This document shows positions 32,799 through 41,225 of a DNA stretch of 64,000 nt, piece after piece. The DNA is from a virus, in the IMG/VR virus record IMGVR_UViG_3300044655_001596, positions 1 to 64,000 of that record; one strand, written 5' to 3'. The notes under the pieces are model-generated. The model saw nothing but the letters and a program-made list of their open reading frames with translations. It made no database searches and was not told where the DNA came from. The position numbers and the translations under genes are program-made. Numbering within the stretch: position 1 is the first letter of the stretch; each line of letters opens with the position of its first letter.

Positions 32799-34012
32799 AA
32801 TCAAATGATCAAATCACATCCTGCAGTTTTTGTGGAAAACACAAAGATGCAGTGGCTAAACTTATTGTAGGTGAAGGTGTTGCCATATGCAATGAGTGTG
32901 TGGAACTATGTGAAACTTTGCTGAAAGATGAAAATTTTGCCGGCACAGTCAGCCCTCCTGTTGTGATGGACCCTGAACACATAAAAAATCATCTAGATCA
33001 GTATGTGATTGGCCAGGATCGTGCCAAACAGGTACTGAGCGTGGCAGTGGTAAATCATTACAAACGCATTAGTAATCCGGGAACTGATACTGAGATTGAA
33101 AAGTGTAACATTCTCATGCTTGGCCCAACGGGGTCGGGCAAAACATTGTTGGCACGTAGTGTAGCACGTTACTTGGATGTACCGTTCGTGATTGCCGATG
33201 CCACAAGTCTTACTGAAGCAGGTTATGTAGGCGACGACGTTGAGAGCTTGATCTCTAGATTGTTTGCCGCATCGGGCGGTGACATCGCCAAAACACAGCG
33301 CGGCATTGTGTTCATTGACGAAATTGACAAAATCAGTCGCCGCAGTGAAAGTGCTTCAATCACACGAGATGTGTCAGGAGAAGGTGTACAACAGGCCTTG
33401 CTTAAACTGGTAGAAGGCACCAAGTGCAGAGTCACTCCCACAGGAAATCGCAAGCATCCTTCAGGTGACATGATTGAGATTGATACCACTAACATCTTGT
33501 TTATTGCTGGTGGTGCGTTCGTGGGTCTTGATGCAGTGGTAAAAAATCGTGTGCGTGGAACTTCGATTGGTTTCAGTGCAAAAGTAAAAGACGACACAGA
33601 AACACACCTAGACCAAGTCACACCAGAAGACTTGATCAAGTTTGGTATGATTCCAGAGTTTGTGGGTCGTTTCCCTAGCTGGGTAGCACTCAACGAACTC
33701 AACAAAGAAGATTTGATCCGTATCTTGCTGGATGTCAAACACAGTTACATTGCACAATACTCTTGGTTGTTTGAACAAGACAAAGTAGAACTAGAATTCA
33801 GTGCAGAAGCCTTGGAAATGATTGCAGATCGCACTATTCTAAACAAAACTGGTGCTAGGGGTTTGCACTCAGAGCTAGAACGTGTGTTACTCCCCCATAT
33901 GTTTTATTTGGCCCGTTATCGTAGGGAAGGAGTAAACCGCGTGTTTATTGATGCAGATCAGGTAAATACCCCTACAGAACTAAAGGAAGCAAATGGAAAA
34001 GCTAAGGGGTAG
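32795..34012 (+). CDS. clpX: ClpX, ATP-dependent unfoldase of ClpXP
   Basis: A 405-residue complete ClpX (E. coli 424). The zinc-binding domain has Cys10, Cys13, Cys32 and Cys35. The AAA+ module has Walker A GPTGSGKT (110-117), pore loop GYVG (143-146), Walker B IVFIDE (171-176), an RKH loop (219-221), and GARGL sensor-2. The ClpP-docking IGF tripeptide is present at 258-260, so it should be able to engage ClpP. Two clpP-like genes lie 13-15 kb downstream and a clpS-like gene 0.8 kb downstream. It recognises and unfolds tagged proteins for degradation. It overlaps rpsU by 20 bp. Confidence 0.97.
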   Translation: MKSNDQITSCSFCGKHKDAVAKLIVGEGVAICNECVELCETLLKDENFAGTVSPPVVMDPEHIKNHLDQYVIGQDRAKQVLSVAVVNHYKRISNPGTDTEIEKCNILMLGPTGSGKTLLARSVARYLDVPFVIADATSLTEAGYVGDDVESLISRLFAASGGDIAKTQRGIVFIDEIDKISRRSESASITRDVSGEGVQQALLKLVEGTKCRVTPTGNRKHPSGDMIEIDTTNILFIAGGAFVGLDAVVKNRVRGTSIGFSAKVKDDTETHLDQVTPEDLIKFGMIPEFVGRFPSWVALNELNKEDLIRILLDVKHSYIAQYSWLFEQDKVELEFSAEALEMIADRTILNKTGARGLHSELERVLLPHMFYLARYRREGVNRVFIDADQVNTPTELKEANGKAKG

Positions 34013-34217
34013 ATCAGTACTGGTCACAGATGGTAACGTAGACAAAGCTCTACGTAAATTCAAAAAGAAAATTCAAACATCGGGCATCTTAGATGATGTT
34101 CGAGCCAAAGAGTTTTACGAAAAACCCACTACAGAACGCAAACGCAAAAAGTCAGCGGCGCAAAATCGTTGGCGCAAAAAACTAGCCGAACAGGCTTTGC
34201 CCAAAAAACTTTATTGA
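33993..34217 (+). CDS. rpsU: ribosomal protein bS21
   Basis: A 74-residue basic protein of the S21 family. [18 protein letters not shown] matches the N-terminal helix, [15 protein letters not shown] (here [17 protein letters not shown]) the core motif, and the protein ends in LPKKLY, like the RTRLY end of bacterial S21. bS21 sits on the 30S platform next to the anti-Shine-Dalgarno end of 16S rRNA and affects initiation. Phage S21 is known from Pelagibacter and huge phages and may bias ribosomes toward phage messages. It overlaps clpX by 20 bp. Confidence 0.95.
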   Translation: MEKLRGRSVLVTDGNVDKALRKFKKKIQTSGILDDVRAKEFYEKPTTERKRKKSAAQNRWRKKLAEQALPKKLY

Positions 34218-34232
34218 TAATGGGTTTTCGTG

Positions 34233-34243
34233 TATAATAAATA
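34233..34243 (+). promoter_or_regulatory. possible promoter region of hsp20
   Basis: TATAAT (34233-34238) with only a weak -35, overlapping a late-type AATAAATA (34236-34243). A GTAG-rich imperfect hairpin (about 34248-34272) follows in the leader, and AAAGGAG precedes the ATG at 34305. Confidence 0.45.
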
Positions 34244-34304
34244 ACTGTGTAGTGCCCATAGTGGGGCTACATCTAAGTCATCTTGCTTATAAAGGAGAAA
34301 ACAA

Positions 34305-34763
34305 ATGACAAAAACTCTCACCCTTCGTAGTTTCGACATTCCCGCACTCACCAAATTTGGTATCGGTTTCGATAACATGTTTGATGAACTCATGCGTGTG
34401 AGTACTCAACAATCCTCAACCAACTACCCGCCCTACGATATTGTACAAATCAATGACGACGAGTACATGATCAGTGTGGCTGTGGCCGGTTTTGGGCATG
34501 ACAACCTTACTGTGACCAAGGACAAAAACTTCTTGATTATTGAAGGCAAGCACAGTCGTGAAACTGTGGAGAATGACGATGCCACTGCAAAATATTTGCA
34601 CAAAGGTATTAGTGAAAGAAGTTTCCGCAGAGAATTCCAACTTGCGGATCATGTGGAAATTAGTAATGCTCACCTTGAACTAGGTATTCTCAGCGTTCAC
34701 TTGCGACGTGAAGTGCCCGAAGAAGCCAAGCCAAAGACTATTGCTATCACATACACTTCCTAA
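34305..34763 (+). CDS. small heat-shock protein, Hsp20/IbpA family
   Basis: A 152-residue holdase chaperone. The alpha-crystallin domain spans about residues 42-140, with VAVAGFGHDNLTVTKD as its hallmark strand pair, FRREFQLADHVE, and the GILSVHL (G-x-L) motif; an IAITYTS C-terminus includes the I-x-I tail motif. It keeps unfolding proteins soluble and could feed substrates to a phage ClpXP. Hsp20 genes are common in T4-like cyanophages. It has an AAAGGAG site and an independent leader. Confidence 0.93.
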   Translation: MTKTLTLRSFDIPALTKFGIGFDNMFDELMRVSTQQSSTNYPPYDIVQINDDEYMISVAVAGFGHDNLTVTKDKNFLIIEGKHSRETVENDDATAKYLHKGISERSFRREFQLADHVEISNAHLELGILSVHLRREVPEEAKPKTIAITYTS

Positions 34764-34771
34764 TATAATAG

Positions 34772-34804
34772 TGTAAATACAGTAGGGACGCGGTGTCCCT
34801 ACTG
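34772..34804 (+). promoter_or_regulatory. late-type promoter box with strong leader hairpin (clpS)
   Basis: TGTAAATA (34772-34779) is followed directly by a perfect 10-bp hairpin CAGTAGGGAC-GCGGT-GTCCCTACTG (34780-34804). There is no T run, so the hairpin is more likely a leader stabiliser than a terminator. AAGGA lies upstream of the clpS ATG at 34821. Confidence 0.5.
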
Positions 34805-34820
34805 CTAACAAGGAAACAAA

Positions 34821-35132
34821 ATGGCACAAAGCGAAACTAAAACTAGAATCAAACCCTTAGAATCTGTGCAAGAGCCGCCCTTGTACCGTGTGGTCTATCT
34901 CAATGACAATCAAACCACGTATGAATTTGTGGTAGAGACTTTGATTGAATACTTTGACTACACCGCAGAAACCGCAGAACAAATCACAATAGACATCCAT
35001 GATGCGGGATCAGCTGTGGTAGCAGTGCTGCCATACGAGATTGCTGAACAAAAAGGTGTGGAAGTGACCATGCTGGCACGAGCACAAAGTTATCCACTGC
35101 AAATCAAACTAGAACCAGAACCTGTTGGTTAA
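34821..35132 (+). CDS. clpS: ClpS-like adaptor protein
   Basis: A 103-residue protein with the ClpS fold: YRVVYLNDNQTTYEFVVETL matches VVLVNDDYTPMEFV, ITIDIHDAGSAVVAVL matches the H66 helix/strand, and AEQKGVEVTMLARAQSYPL matches the C-terminal half. ClpS delivers N-degron proteins to ClpAP in bacteria. Key pocket positions differ: E. coli Asp36 is Asn30 here and Met40 is Tyr34, while the amine-binding Asn34-Asp35 (Asn28-Asp29) and His66 (His60) are kept. No clpA is in the window, so it may act on host ClpA or change its substrate choice. It converges on a minus-strand gene with a 4-bp overlap. Confidence 0.85.
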   Translation: MAQSETKTRIKPLESVQEPPLYRVVYLNDNQTTYEFVVETLIEYFDYTAETAEQITIDIHDAGSAVVAVLPYEIAEQKGVEVTMLARAQSYPLQIKLEPEPVG

Positions 35133-35917
35133 AAATCAATCACAATGCGTTGTGGATAGTACACATGCCGTGAATATTTGGTATGTTGTCGTCCACGACA
35201 GTTGTTGACAAATCGAATACCCGACCGTGTTTGGTCTACTGATCCATGGTAGTGTCCAAAACACCAAGTATGAATCTTGTTTTCGGTGTCGGCTGCCATG
35301 GCCTGCATCATGAGTCTGTTGCCCATGGTATTGAATTTCATGCTACCGTCTAGATCGATGTCATGAGCAATCAGGGCTGGATCGGGCACAGTATGAGTGA
35401 CCATCACAATCTTTCGAACATCTGCATGCCGTTGCAGTTTTTGCACACTGTTAATCATGTAACTAGCATCGTTGTTACTGAGTCTTGCTATGTTTTTGGT
35501 GGCTGCGGCGCTCATGTTGTATTTTTCTTGCACCCATTGATCCACTTGATCAGGATCAATTCCTAGATCAAAATCAAATCCAAACCAGCCATTGGTACCT
35601 AGAATAGCAACTCCATCAACAATTACCACGTTGTCTTGTAAGTACACTATATTGGGTATGCGTTTGATACGCCGCACAAGATCGCTGTAACTGGAACCAA
35701 GATCTTCAAGATAATTATAATGCTCGTCATTCCCGTCAATGTAAAACACAGCCTGATAGCATCGTCCAAGATGTCTAAGGGTACGTGTGACAGTGTCGCG
35801 ATCCCGGGCAATATCCCCAGCAACTACGCACACTGGGCTGGTGGCCTGATGATGCCAATCCAGTTGATCCCAGGTTTCTACGTGTAGGTCTGAAATTAAA
35901 TCAAATGCAAAACTCAT
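35129..35917 (-). CDS. calcineurin-like metallophosphoesterase
   Basis: A 262-residue enzyme with the metallophosphoesterase blocks in order: LISDLHVE (D-x-H), VVAGDIA (GD), YIDGNDEHY (GN-x-E), MVTHTVPD (H) and CFGHYHGS (GH-x-H). It would hydrolyse phosphoesters of nucleotides, nucleic-acid ends or proteins. A second, distinct member lies at 57443-58309. It is the only minus-strand gene between clpS and the following small gene, with a TTTAAATA box near its start. Confidence 0.85.
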   Translation of the reverse strand: MSFAFDLISDLHVETWDQLDWHHQATSPVCVVAGDIARDRDTVTRTLRHLGRCYQAVFYIDGNDEHYNYLEDLGSSYSDLVRRIKRIPNIVYLQDNVVIVDGVAILGTNGWFGFDFDLGIDPDQVDQWVQEKYNMSAAATKNIARLSNNDASYMINSVQKLQRHADVRKIVMVTHTVPDPALIAHDIDLDGSMKFNTMGNRLMMQAMAADTENKIHTWCFGHYHGSVDQTRSGIRFVNNCRGRQHTKYSRHVYYPQRIVIDF

Positions 35918-35923
35918 GATACA

Positions 35924-35931
35924 TATTTAAA
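35924..35931 (-). promoter_or_regulatory. late-type promoter box, minus strand
   Basis: TTTAAATA ending 6 nt before the minus-strand ATG at 35917, a leaderless arrangement. Confidence 0.4.
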
Positions 35932-35941
35932 AGGAAATAAC

Positions 35942-36298
35942 ATGAACATAATATTTGGCGACGCCATCAAAGAGATTCCGGACAGTTTTACAATATTAGA
36001 ACTAGACACATTTCGCACACCCAAGGACGAGTTACGAACAGCATATTGTGTGGTAGAAACCATACCCCTGTCAGAATTTGCCACGCTGGAAGACTATAAA
36101 AAAATACATGCTGATCTTGTAAAGTTCTATCGAGAACGGCAATGGAACTATTGCGAACATGCAATAGAAGGACTCATGGGACGTTGGAATGGTGAGCTTG
36201 ACACATTCTACACCAATCTATTGAGTCGTGTGATGCACTTGAAAGAAAATCCGCCGTCAGACGACTGGGATGGATTCACTGTTAGGCAAAGTAAGTAA
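35942..36298 (+). CDS. phage protein of unknown function
   Basis: A 118-residue acidic protein (ILELDTFRTPKDELRTAYCV near residue 18, HADLVKFYRERQWNYCEHAI near 60). AAGGA precedes the ATG. Its 3' end overlaps the convergent glycosyltransferase-like gene by 42 bp. No domain is recognised. Confidence 0.6.
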   Translation: MNIIFGDAIKEIPDSFTILELDTFRTPKDELRTAYCVVETIPLSEFATLEDYKKIHADLVKFYRERQWNYCEHAIEGLMGRWNGELDTFYTNLLSRVMHLKENPPSDDWDGFTVRQSK

Positions 36299-37510
36299 AC
36301 TTTGCATACGTTTGTTGCGAGCGTCTATAGCACCATCAAAATTCTGTTTAAATTCATTGATCAACTGATTGTGCCATTCCGTTGAAAAAAATCTCTGTTG
36401 GTTATAGTTAGCAATCAATCTCAATGAATCATAAACTTGTTGTTTAGCATCATGTGGTAATGTTGCAATACGCTTCATCTCTGACAGAATAGCCTGCAAT
36501 CTTTCCAATGGGTCAGCAATGGTGTCATACGTTTCGTCGATTATGTTATGAAAAGTTTTGAACCCATAACCGCGAAGATATTCCAGACTACCTTGCGTGG
36601 CCACCAAAATAAACGGATGCCCGCAAGCAATTGGTCTAAGTGTTTTTTCTGTAAGATGTAATCTATCATCATCAAACAAAGTTTCTAGTACAACTTCTAG
36701 ATTGGTAGTTTGATAGTCGTGTGTAAAGTAATCAGCACTAGATAGACTGTCACTAGTGTTGTGGAAAAAATATTGCTCAAGGTCTTGACGTTGGATTTGA
36801 AATTTTTTATTTTGAAATTGATGTTGACGATAATCAGTTGAATCTTGACTGTTAAATCCCATCTTGCAATGCGAATACAGGTCATGTTCGACCACAAGTT
36901 CGGCAAATTTTAATCTATATTCTCTAGTACCTGACCAAGCACGATTGTATATCAAAAAGTCTTTTTGTGGCGTTCGTTTTGATAGCAATACATCATGTTG
37001 TGCATATCTAAACCAATCTCTAGCAATCACACCGTGACACCACCAGTATACTCCTATAAAATCTATATCTTGATATTTTTGTAAATTAGATGATCGTTGT
37101 TCAGAATGTATTAACAAAACTGGAATCTGATACAGTAAAAACCCAAAGATAATTTTGAAATTGAGATGATGTATTATTTTTCCCACTAGTGATTTGACCA
37201 TGCCAGTAATAAATTCATCTTGGTCTTGAATGATCTGAAAATTAGGATGCACTGATTCAAACACATCAGGTGACGAATAAAGATCAAAATTCAACGGTTC
37301 TTGATCATGCATAAACAAGATATTTTGACGGGCATATTGATATCTTGTTTCCCATGACTGGTCCGAACCATCAATAAGACCATTGGTTAAAAACACCGTA
37401 AGGTCGGTTATTTTTCTTGAGCCATGTGGGAAAAAGCGATAAATTATTAGATCGCGATGGTTGCAAACATCGTGCAAAAAGTTGTATAATCTATCTAAAG
37501 GAACACTCAT
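36257..37510 (-). CDS. glycosyltransferase-like protein
   Basis: A 417-residue protein with start at 37510 (MSVPLDRLYNFL). The segment LTEKTLRPIACGHPFILVAT near the middle of the C-terminal half and GSLEYLRGYGFKTFHNIIDE just after it are typical of glycosyltransferases of exostosin-like type in aquatic phages. HDQEPLNFDLY near residue 85 is another common block. A longer in-frame version would run across the real start of the divergent dehydrogenase, so it is rejected. It starts head to head with that gene (CATATG with no gap), suggesting shared control. Sugar donor and acceptor are unknown. Confidence 0.7.
   Translation of the reverse strand: MSVPLDRLYNFLHDVCNHRDLIIYRFFPHGSRKITDLTVFLTNGLIDGSDQSWETRYQYARQNILFMHDQEPLNFDLYSSPDVFESVHPNFQIIQDQDEFITGMVKSLVGKIIHHLNFKIIFGFLLYQIPVLLIHSEQRSSNLQKYQDIDFIGVYWWCHGVIARDWFRYAQHDVLLSKRTPQKDFLIYNRAWSGTREYRLKFAELVVEHDLYSHCKMGFNSQDSTDYRQHQFQNKKFQIQRQDLEQYFFHNTSDSLSSADYFTHDYQTTNLEVVLETLFDDDRLHLTEKTLRPIACGHPFILVATQGSLEYLRGYGFKTFHNIIDETYDTIADPLERLQAILSEMKRIATLPHDAKQQVYDSLRLIANYNQQRFFSTEWHNQLINEFKQNFDGAIDARNKRMQSLLTLPNSESIPVV
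37462..37491 (+). promoter_or_regulatory. sigma70 promoter of the dehydrogenase operon
   Basis: TTGCAA, 18-bp spacer, TATAAT (37486-37491), then AAAGGA before the ATG at 37511. It lies inside the 5' coding part of the divergent minus-strand gene. Confidence 0.6.
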
Positions 37511-38749
37511 ATGAAGAAAATTGGATTTATTGGTATCGGCAAACTGGGACTCGACTGCGCGGAAGTTATGGCAGAGAAGCACGAAGTCAGAGGTTACGAT
37601 ATTTACCCGCGTACCAGCGACTCGGTAAAAGTTTGCGATATTGATGAATTGGTCAATGAAAGCGAATGGATTTTTATTGCAGTACCCACTCCACATGCTG
37701 AAGGCTACGATGGCTCGGTGCCCAGCTCACACATGGAACCACGTGACTTTGGACATGACGCTGTGATCAGTGCAATCAACAATGTCAACAAGTACGCAAA
37801 GTCACCCAAGAAAGTTGTGTTGATCTCCACAGTATTACCCGGCACCACACGCCGCAAGTTTTATCCACTGCTAGACAAGAGTCATCAGTTCTTGTACAAC
37901 CCTTATCTAATTGCCATGGGCAGTGTGAAGTGGGACATGGTCAACCCTGAGATGGTCATGATTGGTACAGAGGATGGCAACCCCAATGCACTAGCAGGCG
38001 AGTTGATCGATTTGTACAAGACCATGATGGTAAACGATCCTCGCTATGAGATTGGCACCTGGGACGAATGTGAAGCAATGAAGATTTTCTACAACACATT
38101 CATTAGCGCAAAAGTTGGTCTTGTGAACATGATTCAAGACTTTGCACTGCGCATTGGCAACATCAATGTTGACGTGGTTACAGATGCCTTGGCACGCTCG
38201 ACCATGCGTATCATGGGCCCCAAGTACATGACCGCAGGTATGGGCGATGCAGGCGCTTGCCATCCACGTGACAACATTGCCTTGCGTTGGTTGGCCAAAG
38301 AATATGACATTGGCTACGACTTGTTTGACACAGTGATGCATGCTCGAGAAATTCAAGCCAAGAACCTTGCCATGTTTCTAGTTGAACAGGCTAAACAACA
38401 TGGCATGAGCATTGTGATTCATGGCAAAGCCTACAAGCCCGATGTTGAATATTGTATTGGATCATACTCTACTCTAGTAGGACACTATGTTAAACAAGCA
38501 GGCTTTGGCGTAAGATACCTTGATCCCCTGGCAGATGATCCTGCAGAAGTTATTACAGAACTGGCAGGTCCTGCGGTGATATTGTGGGCACACAATCGCA
38601 AGATCACTTATGAGTACACCGGTGATCAACCTGACACGTTGCCGTATTGCCCAATCCCACATGGTAGTGTAGTGGTTGATCCATGGCGTAAACTTCCACA
38701 GATTGAGAATTTGACTGTGGTACATTATGGCAACACACGAAATTCTTAA
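37511..38749 (+). CDS. ugd: UDP-glucose/GDP-mannose 6-dehydrogenase family
   Basis: A 412-residue NAD-dependent sugar-nucleotide dehydrogenase that oxidises a nucleotide sugar to the uronic acid. GFIGIGKLG (6-14) is the Rossmann nucleotide-binding loop, AVPTPHAEG and STVLPGTTRRK are family motifs, and the active-site cysteine is Cys250 in DAGACHPRDNIAL. KPDVEYCIGSYSTLVG is the C-terminal UDP-binding block. It likely makes sugar precursors for surface glycan or phage DNA modification, together with the glycosyltransferase that shares the CATATG start region. It overlaps the next gene by 23 bp. Confidence 0.88.
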   Translation: MKKIGFIGIGKLGLDCAEVMAEKHEVRGYDIYPRTSDSVKVCDIDELVNESEWIFIAVPTPHAEGYDGSVPSSHMEPRDFGHDAVISAINNVNKYAKSPKKVVLISTVLPGTTRRKFYPLLDKSHQFLYNPYLIAMGSVKWDMVNPEMVMIGTEDGNPNALAGELIDLYKTMMVNDPRYEIGTWDECEAMKIFYNTFISAKVGLVNMIQDFALRIGNINVDVVTDALARSTMRIMGPKYMTAGMGDAGACHPRDNIALRWLAKEYDIGYDLFDTVMHAREIQAKNLAMFLVEQAKQHGMSIVIHGKAYKPDVEYCIGSYSTLVGHYVKQAGFGVRYLDPLADDPAEVITELAGPAVILWAHNRKITYEYTGDQPDTLPYCPIPHGSVVVDPWRKLPQIENLTVVHYGNTRNS

Positions 38750-39245
38750 ATATCATATTCCCAAGTTTTGGGATGACGAGTTTAAGCAACTCAACTACGT
38801 CAACGAAGAATTCAATGACGCGGAAAGCCTGGAGCGTTGGACAGCTCAGGGTTATGCCAACCGATTCACCGGGGACATGTGCGACATGCGCAGTCCACAA
38901 CCAAGTTGGAATCAGCAGTTTGTCAATATCTATAGTGAACTGGGTTGGAAAGACATTGGTACCAGTTACTATAGAATGGGCACAGGTACTATTCTTCCAA
39001 CTCACGGTGACTTGTATCTTCGCTATGTTGACCTGTTCAATCTCCGGGGGCAAGAACAACGCATACGCAGAGCCATTGTGTTCCTAGAAGACTGGAAACC
39101 CGGACACTATTTTGAAGGCAACAACGATGCCAAGGTCAATTGGCGAGCAGGAGATGTAGTTGAGTGGCAGTACGATGCGCCACACTTGGCTGCCAATCTT
39201 GGGCTAGAACCAAGGTACACATTACAAATCACAGGATGGGTATGA
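38727..39245 (+). CDS. 2OG/Fe(II) dioxygenase-like (double-stranded beta-helix) protein
   Basis: A 172-residue protein in the ugd operon. PTHGDLYLRYV near residue 90 supplies the H-x-D pair and DAPHLAANLGLEPRYTLQI near 150 supplies the distal His and the Arg expected of an aspartyl/asparaginyl-hydroxylase-type jelly roll. It could hydroxylate a sugar, lipid or protein side chain. The start overlaps the upstream gene by 23 bp, and the stop overlaps the next ATG (ATGA). Confidence 0.65.
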   Translation: MATHEILKYHIPKFWDDEFKQLNYVNEEFNDAESLERWTAQGYANRFTGDMCDMRSPQPSWNQQFVNIYSELGWKDIGTSYYRMGTGTILPTHGDLYLRYVDLFNLRGQEQRIRRAIVFLEDWKPGHYFEGNNDAKVNWRAGDVVEWQYDAPHLAANLGLEPRYTLQITGWV

Positions 39246-40153
39246 TCAACAGTCGCGACGAGTGGAGTCCACTAAAACGCATAGTAGTAGGAGATGCTAC
39301 TCATGCCAACTGGCCTGTACTGGATCCTGTATTCTCCAAAGAGAGTGAAAAGACCACCTGGAAAGAAACACCTGTTCCTCGCGGGCCTGTTCCACAACGA
39401 ATCATAGATGAAGCAAACGAAGACTTGGATGGTCTGGCAACGACTCTGATGAGCCTGGGCGTAGAAGTGTTACGTCCGGATCCACTCAACTTCCAAGTCC
39501 ACGATGGCATGTACAACTACTGCCCGCGTGATCGTTTGTTGGTGTACGGCAACAGCATTGTGAACCCTGCCATGATGTATCCTTGTAGAGATATGGAACT
39601 GCAATGCTATCATGACATTGTGGACGAAGCAGAACACTACCACTTCATGCCCAGACATGAAGGATTTGTATTGGATGCAGCCAACGTATGCAGACTGGGC
39701 GATCAGATGTTGTTTTTAGAATCCGCATCAGGTAACCGCAAAGCCTACAATTGGTTGTGTGATGTGTTCCCAGATGTCAAAATTGAATTGTGCAATTTTT
39801 ATGCAGGGGTACATATTGATTCTACCATTGTGCCCTTGCGTGAAGGCCTGGTGTTACTCAACAGTTCGCGTGTGAACTTTGATACGGTACCACAAGTGTT
39901 TGATGGTTGGCACAAGGTTTGGGTAAACGAAGTGGTGGCACAAGGTTTTCACGAGTACCCATATGCATCAAAATGGATAGCAATGAACATGTTGGTAGTT
40001 GATCCACACACGGTCATCTGCGACAAGAATCAAACTGAATTAATTCGAACACTCCGAAGTTACCAATTTGAAGTGATACCTTTGGAATTACGCCATTCAC
40101 GCACTTTGGGCGGTGGTTTCCATTGTGTTACACTAGACCTAGAACGCGGTTGA
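39242..40153 (+). CDS. amidinotransferase (glycine amidinotransferase-like)
   Basis: A 303-residue penta-repeat protein of the GATM/arginine-deiminase superfamily. The catalytic Cys is Cys295 in GGGFHCVTLD, the histidine is in YAGVHIDSTIVPL near residue 200, and Asp is in GFVLDAANV near 145. Such enzymes move an amidino group from arginine to an amine, or hydrolyse it. In operon with dehydrogenase and dioxygenase genes, it may modify an amino-sugar or small molecule. It starts by ATGA overlap; the longer upstream frame is a shadow of the preceding gene. Confidence 0.87.
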   Translation: MINSRDEWSPLKRIVVGDATHANWPVLDPVFSKESEKTTWKETPVPRGPVPQRIIDEANEDLDGLATTLMSLGVEVLRPDPLNFQVHDGMYNYCPRDRLLVYGNSIVNPAMMYPCRDMELQCYHDIVDEAEHYHFMPRHEGFVLDAANVCRLGDQMLFLESASGNRKAYNWLCDVFPDVKIELCNFYAGVHIDSTIVPLREGLVLLNSSRVNFDTVPQVFDGWHKVWVNEVVAQGFHEYPYASKWIAMNMLVVDPHTVICDKNQTELIRTLRSYQFEVIPLELRHSRTLGGGFHCVTLDLERG

Positions 40154-40178
40154 CTAATATTCAAAAATGCTGTATAAT
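40150..40178 (+). promoter_or_regulatory. sigma70 promoter of the UV endonuclease, leaderless type
   Basis: TTGACT, 17-bp spacer, TATAAT (40173-40178). It overlaps the stop of the amidinotransferase gene and ends 6 nt before the ATG at 40185. Confidence 0.85.
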
Positions 40179-40184
40179 TACAGC

Positions 40185-41225
40185 ATGACTACACCTATTA
40201 CTCCTCGTATCGGCTTTTGTTGCAAATGGCTCAATGATCCCACGGAATGTGGTGGTATGAAAGTCAATGCCAAAGACCGTGATCTAAACGGGCGTTCCAC
40301 TACCATGCGCTGGCTTCGTGAGCACAAGGACGAAGCTGAACAGCGTCAGTGGGACATTATGAATCACAATGCGTCAGCGGCTGTGAAGATGATTGAGCGT
40401 GTGGGCACATTGCCTCCTGAACGGCGCATGGTGCGTCTAGGCAGTGAGATGCTACAAGGCTACACTGAGAAAGATTGGATTGACTGGTGGCAACGACGTG
40501 AAATTCAAGATCACTGCGAACAAATTTTTAAACCGGTGGGCGATACTGCTCGGAGGCTTGGCGTTCGGCTTTCCTTCCATCCAGGGCAATTTTGTGTACT
40601 AGCAAGTGAGAGTGATGAGATTGTGGAACGATCCATCCTCGAGTTTGAATACCATGCTGATATGGCACGGTGGATGGGCTACGGCGAGACCTGGCATGAT
40701 CATGGATTCAAGATCAACGTACACTTGTCAGGCAAAGGCGGCCCTGCTAAGTTTTTGCAAACACTCAAGCGATTGAGTCCCGAGGCTCGCAACCTCATAA
40801 CTATCGAAAATGATGAGATGACAAATGGATTGGACACTACTTTGGCTGTGGCTCAGCATGTGGCTCTTGTGTTGGACGTACACCACCACTGGATCAACAC
40901 CGGCGAATACATCGAACCGCAGGACGTTCGTACAAGTCGGGTTATTGACAGCTGGCGCGGTGTTCGTCCTGCAATGCATTTTAGTACTAGTCGCGAGGAC
41001 ATTTTGGTCGACCATGTTCGAACAGTTCGACCAGACCTTGCTGAACTTCTTGCTAGAGGTTTTAAAAAGCAGAAGCTCCGAGCACACAGTGACTTCTGTT
41101 GGAACTCAGCTGTAAACGACTGGGTCTTGGGCTTTAGTGACCAGTTCGATATACAAGTAGAAGCCAAGGGCAAGAACTTGGCAAGTGAACAACTTTATGA
41201 ACAATATACTTCTCAACATCTTTGA
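40185..41225 (+). CDS. uvdE: UV damage endonuclease (UVDE family)
   Basis: A 346-residue TIM-barrel nuclease that nicks 5' of UV photoproducts. Metal-site motifs appear in order: LSFHPGQFCVL, FKINVHLSG, ITIENDEMTNG, LVLDVHHHWI, AMHFSTSR, LRAHSDFCW and the C-terminal VEAKGKNLA. The N-terminal RIGFCCKWL block is also typical. Cyanophages carry UvdE for repair of sunlight damage, consistent with an aquatic surface host. The preferred start has no leader: the -10 box ends 6 nt before the ATG. Confidence 0.95.
   Translation: MTTPITPRIGFCCKWLNDPTECGGMKVNAKDRDLNGRSTTMRWLREHKDEAEQRQWDIMNHNASAAVKMIERVGTLPPERRMVRLGSEMLQGYTEKDWIDWWQRREIQDHCEQIFKPVGDTARRLGVRLSFHPGQFCVLASESDEIVERSILEFEYHADMARWMGYGETWHDHGFKINVHLSGKGGPAKFLQTLKRLSPEARNLITIENDEMTNGLDTTLAVAQHVALVLDVHHHWINTGEYIEPQDVRTSRVIDSWRGVRPAMHFSTSREDILVDHVRTVRPDLAELLARGFKKQKLRAHSDFCWNSAVNDWVLGFSDQFDIQVEAKGKNLASEQLYEQYTSQHL

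Noticed and set aside
37511-37696. N-terminal extension of the minus-strand glycosyltransferase-like gene to 37696
   Set aside because: It would run entirely opposite the well-supported 5' end of ugd, and the start at 37510 gives a plausible N-terminus.
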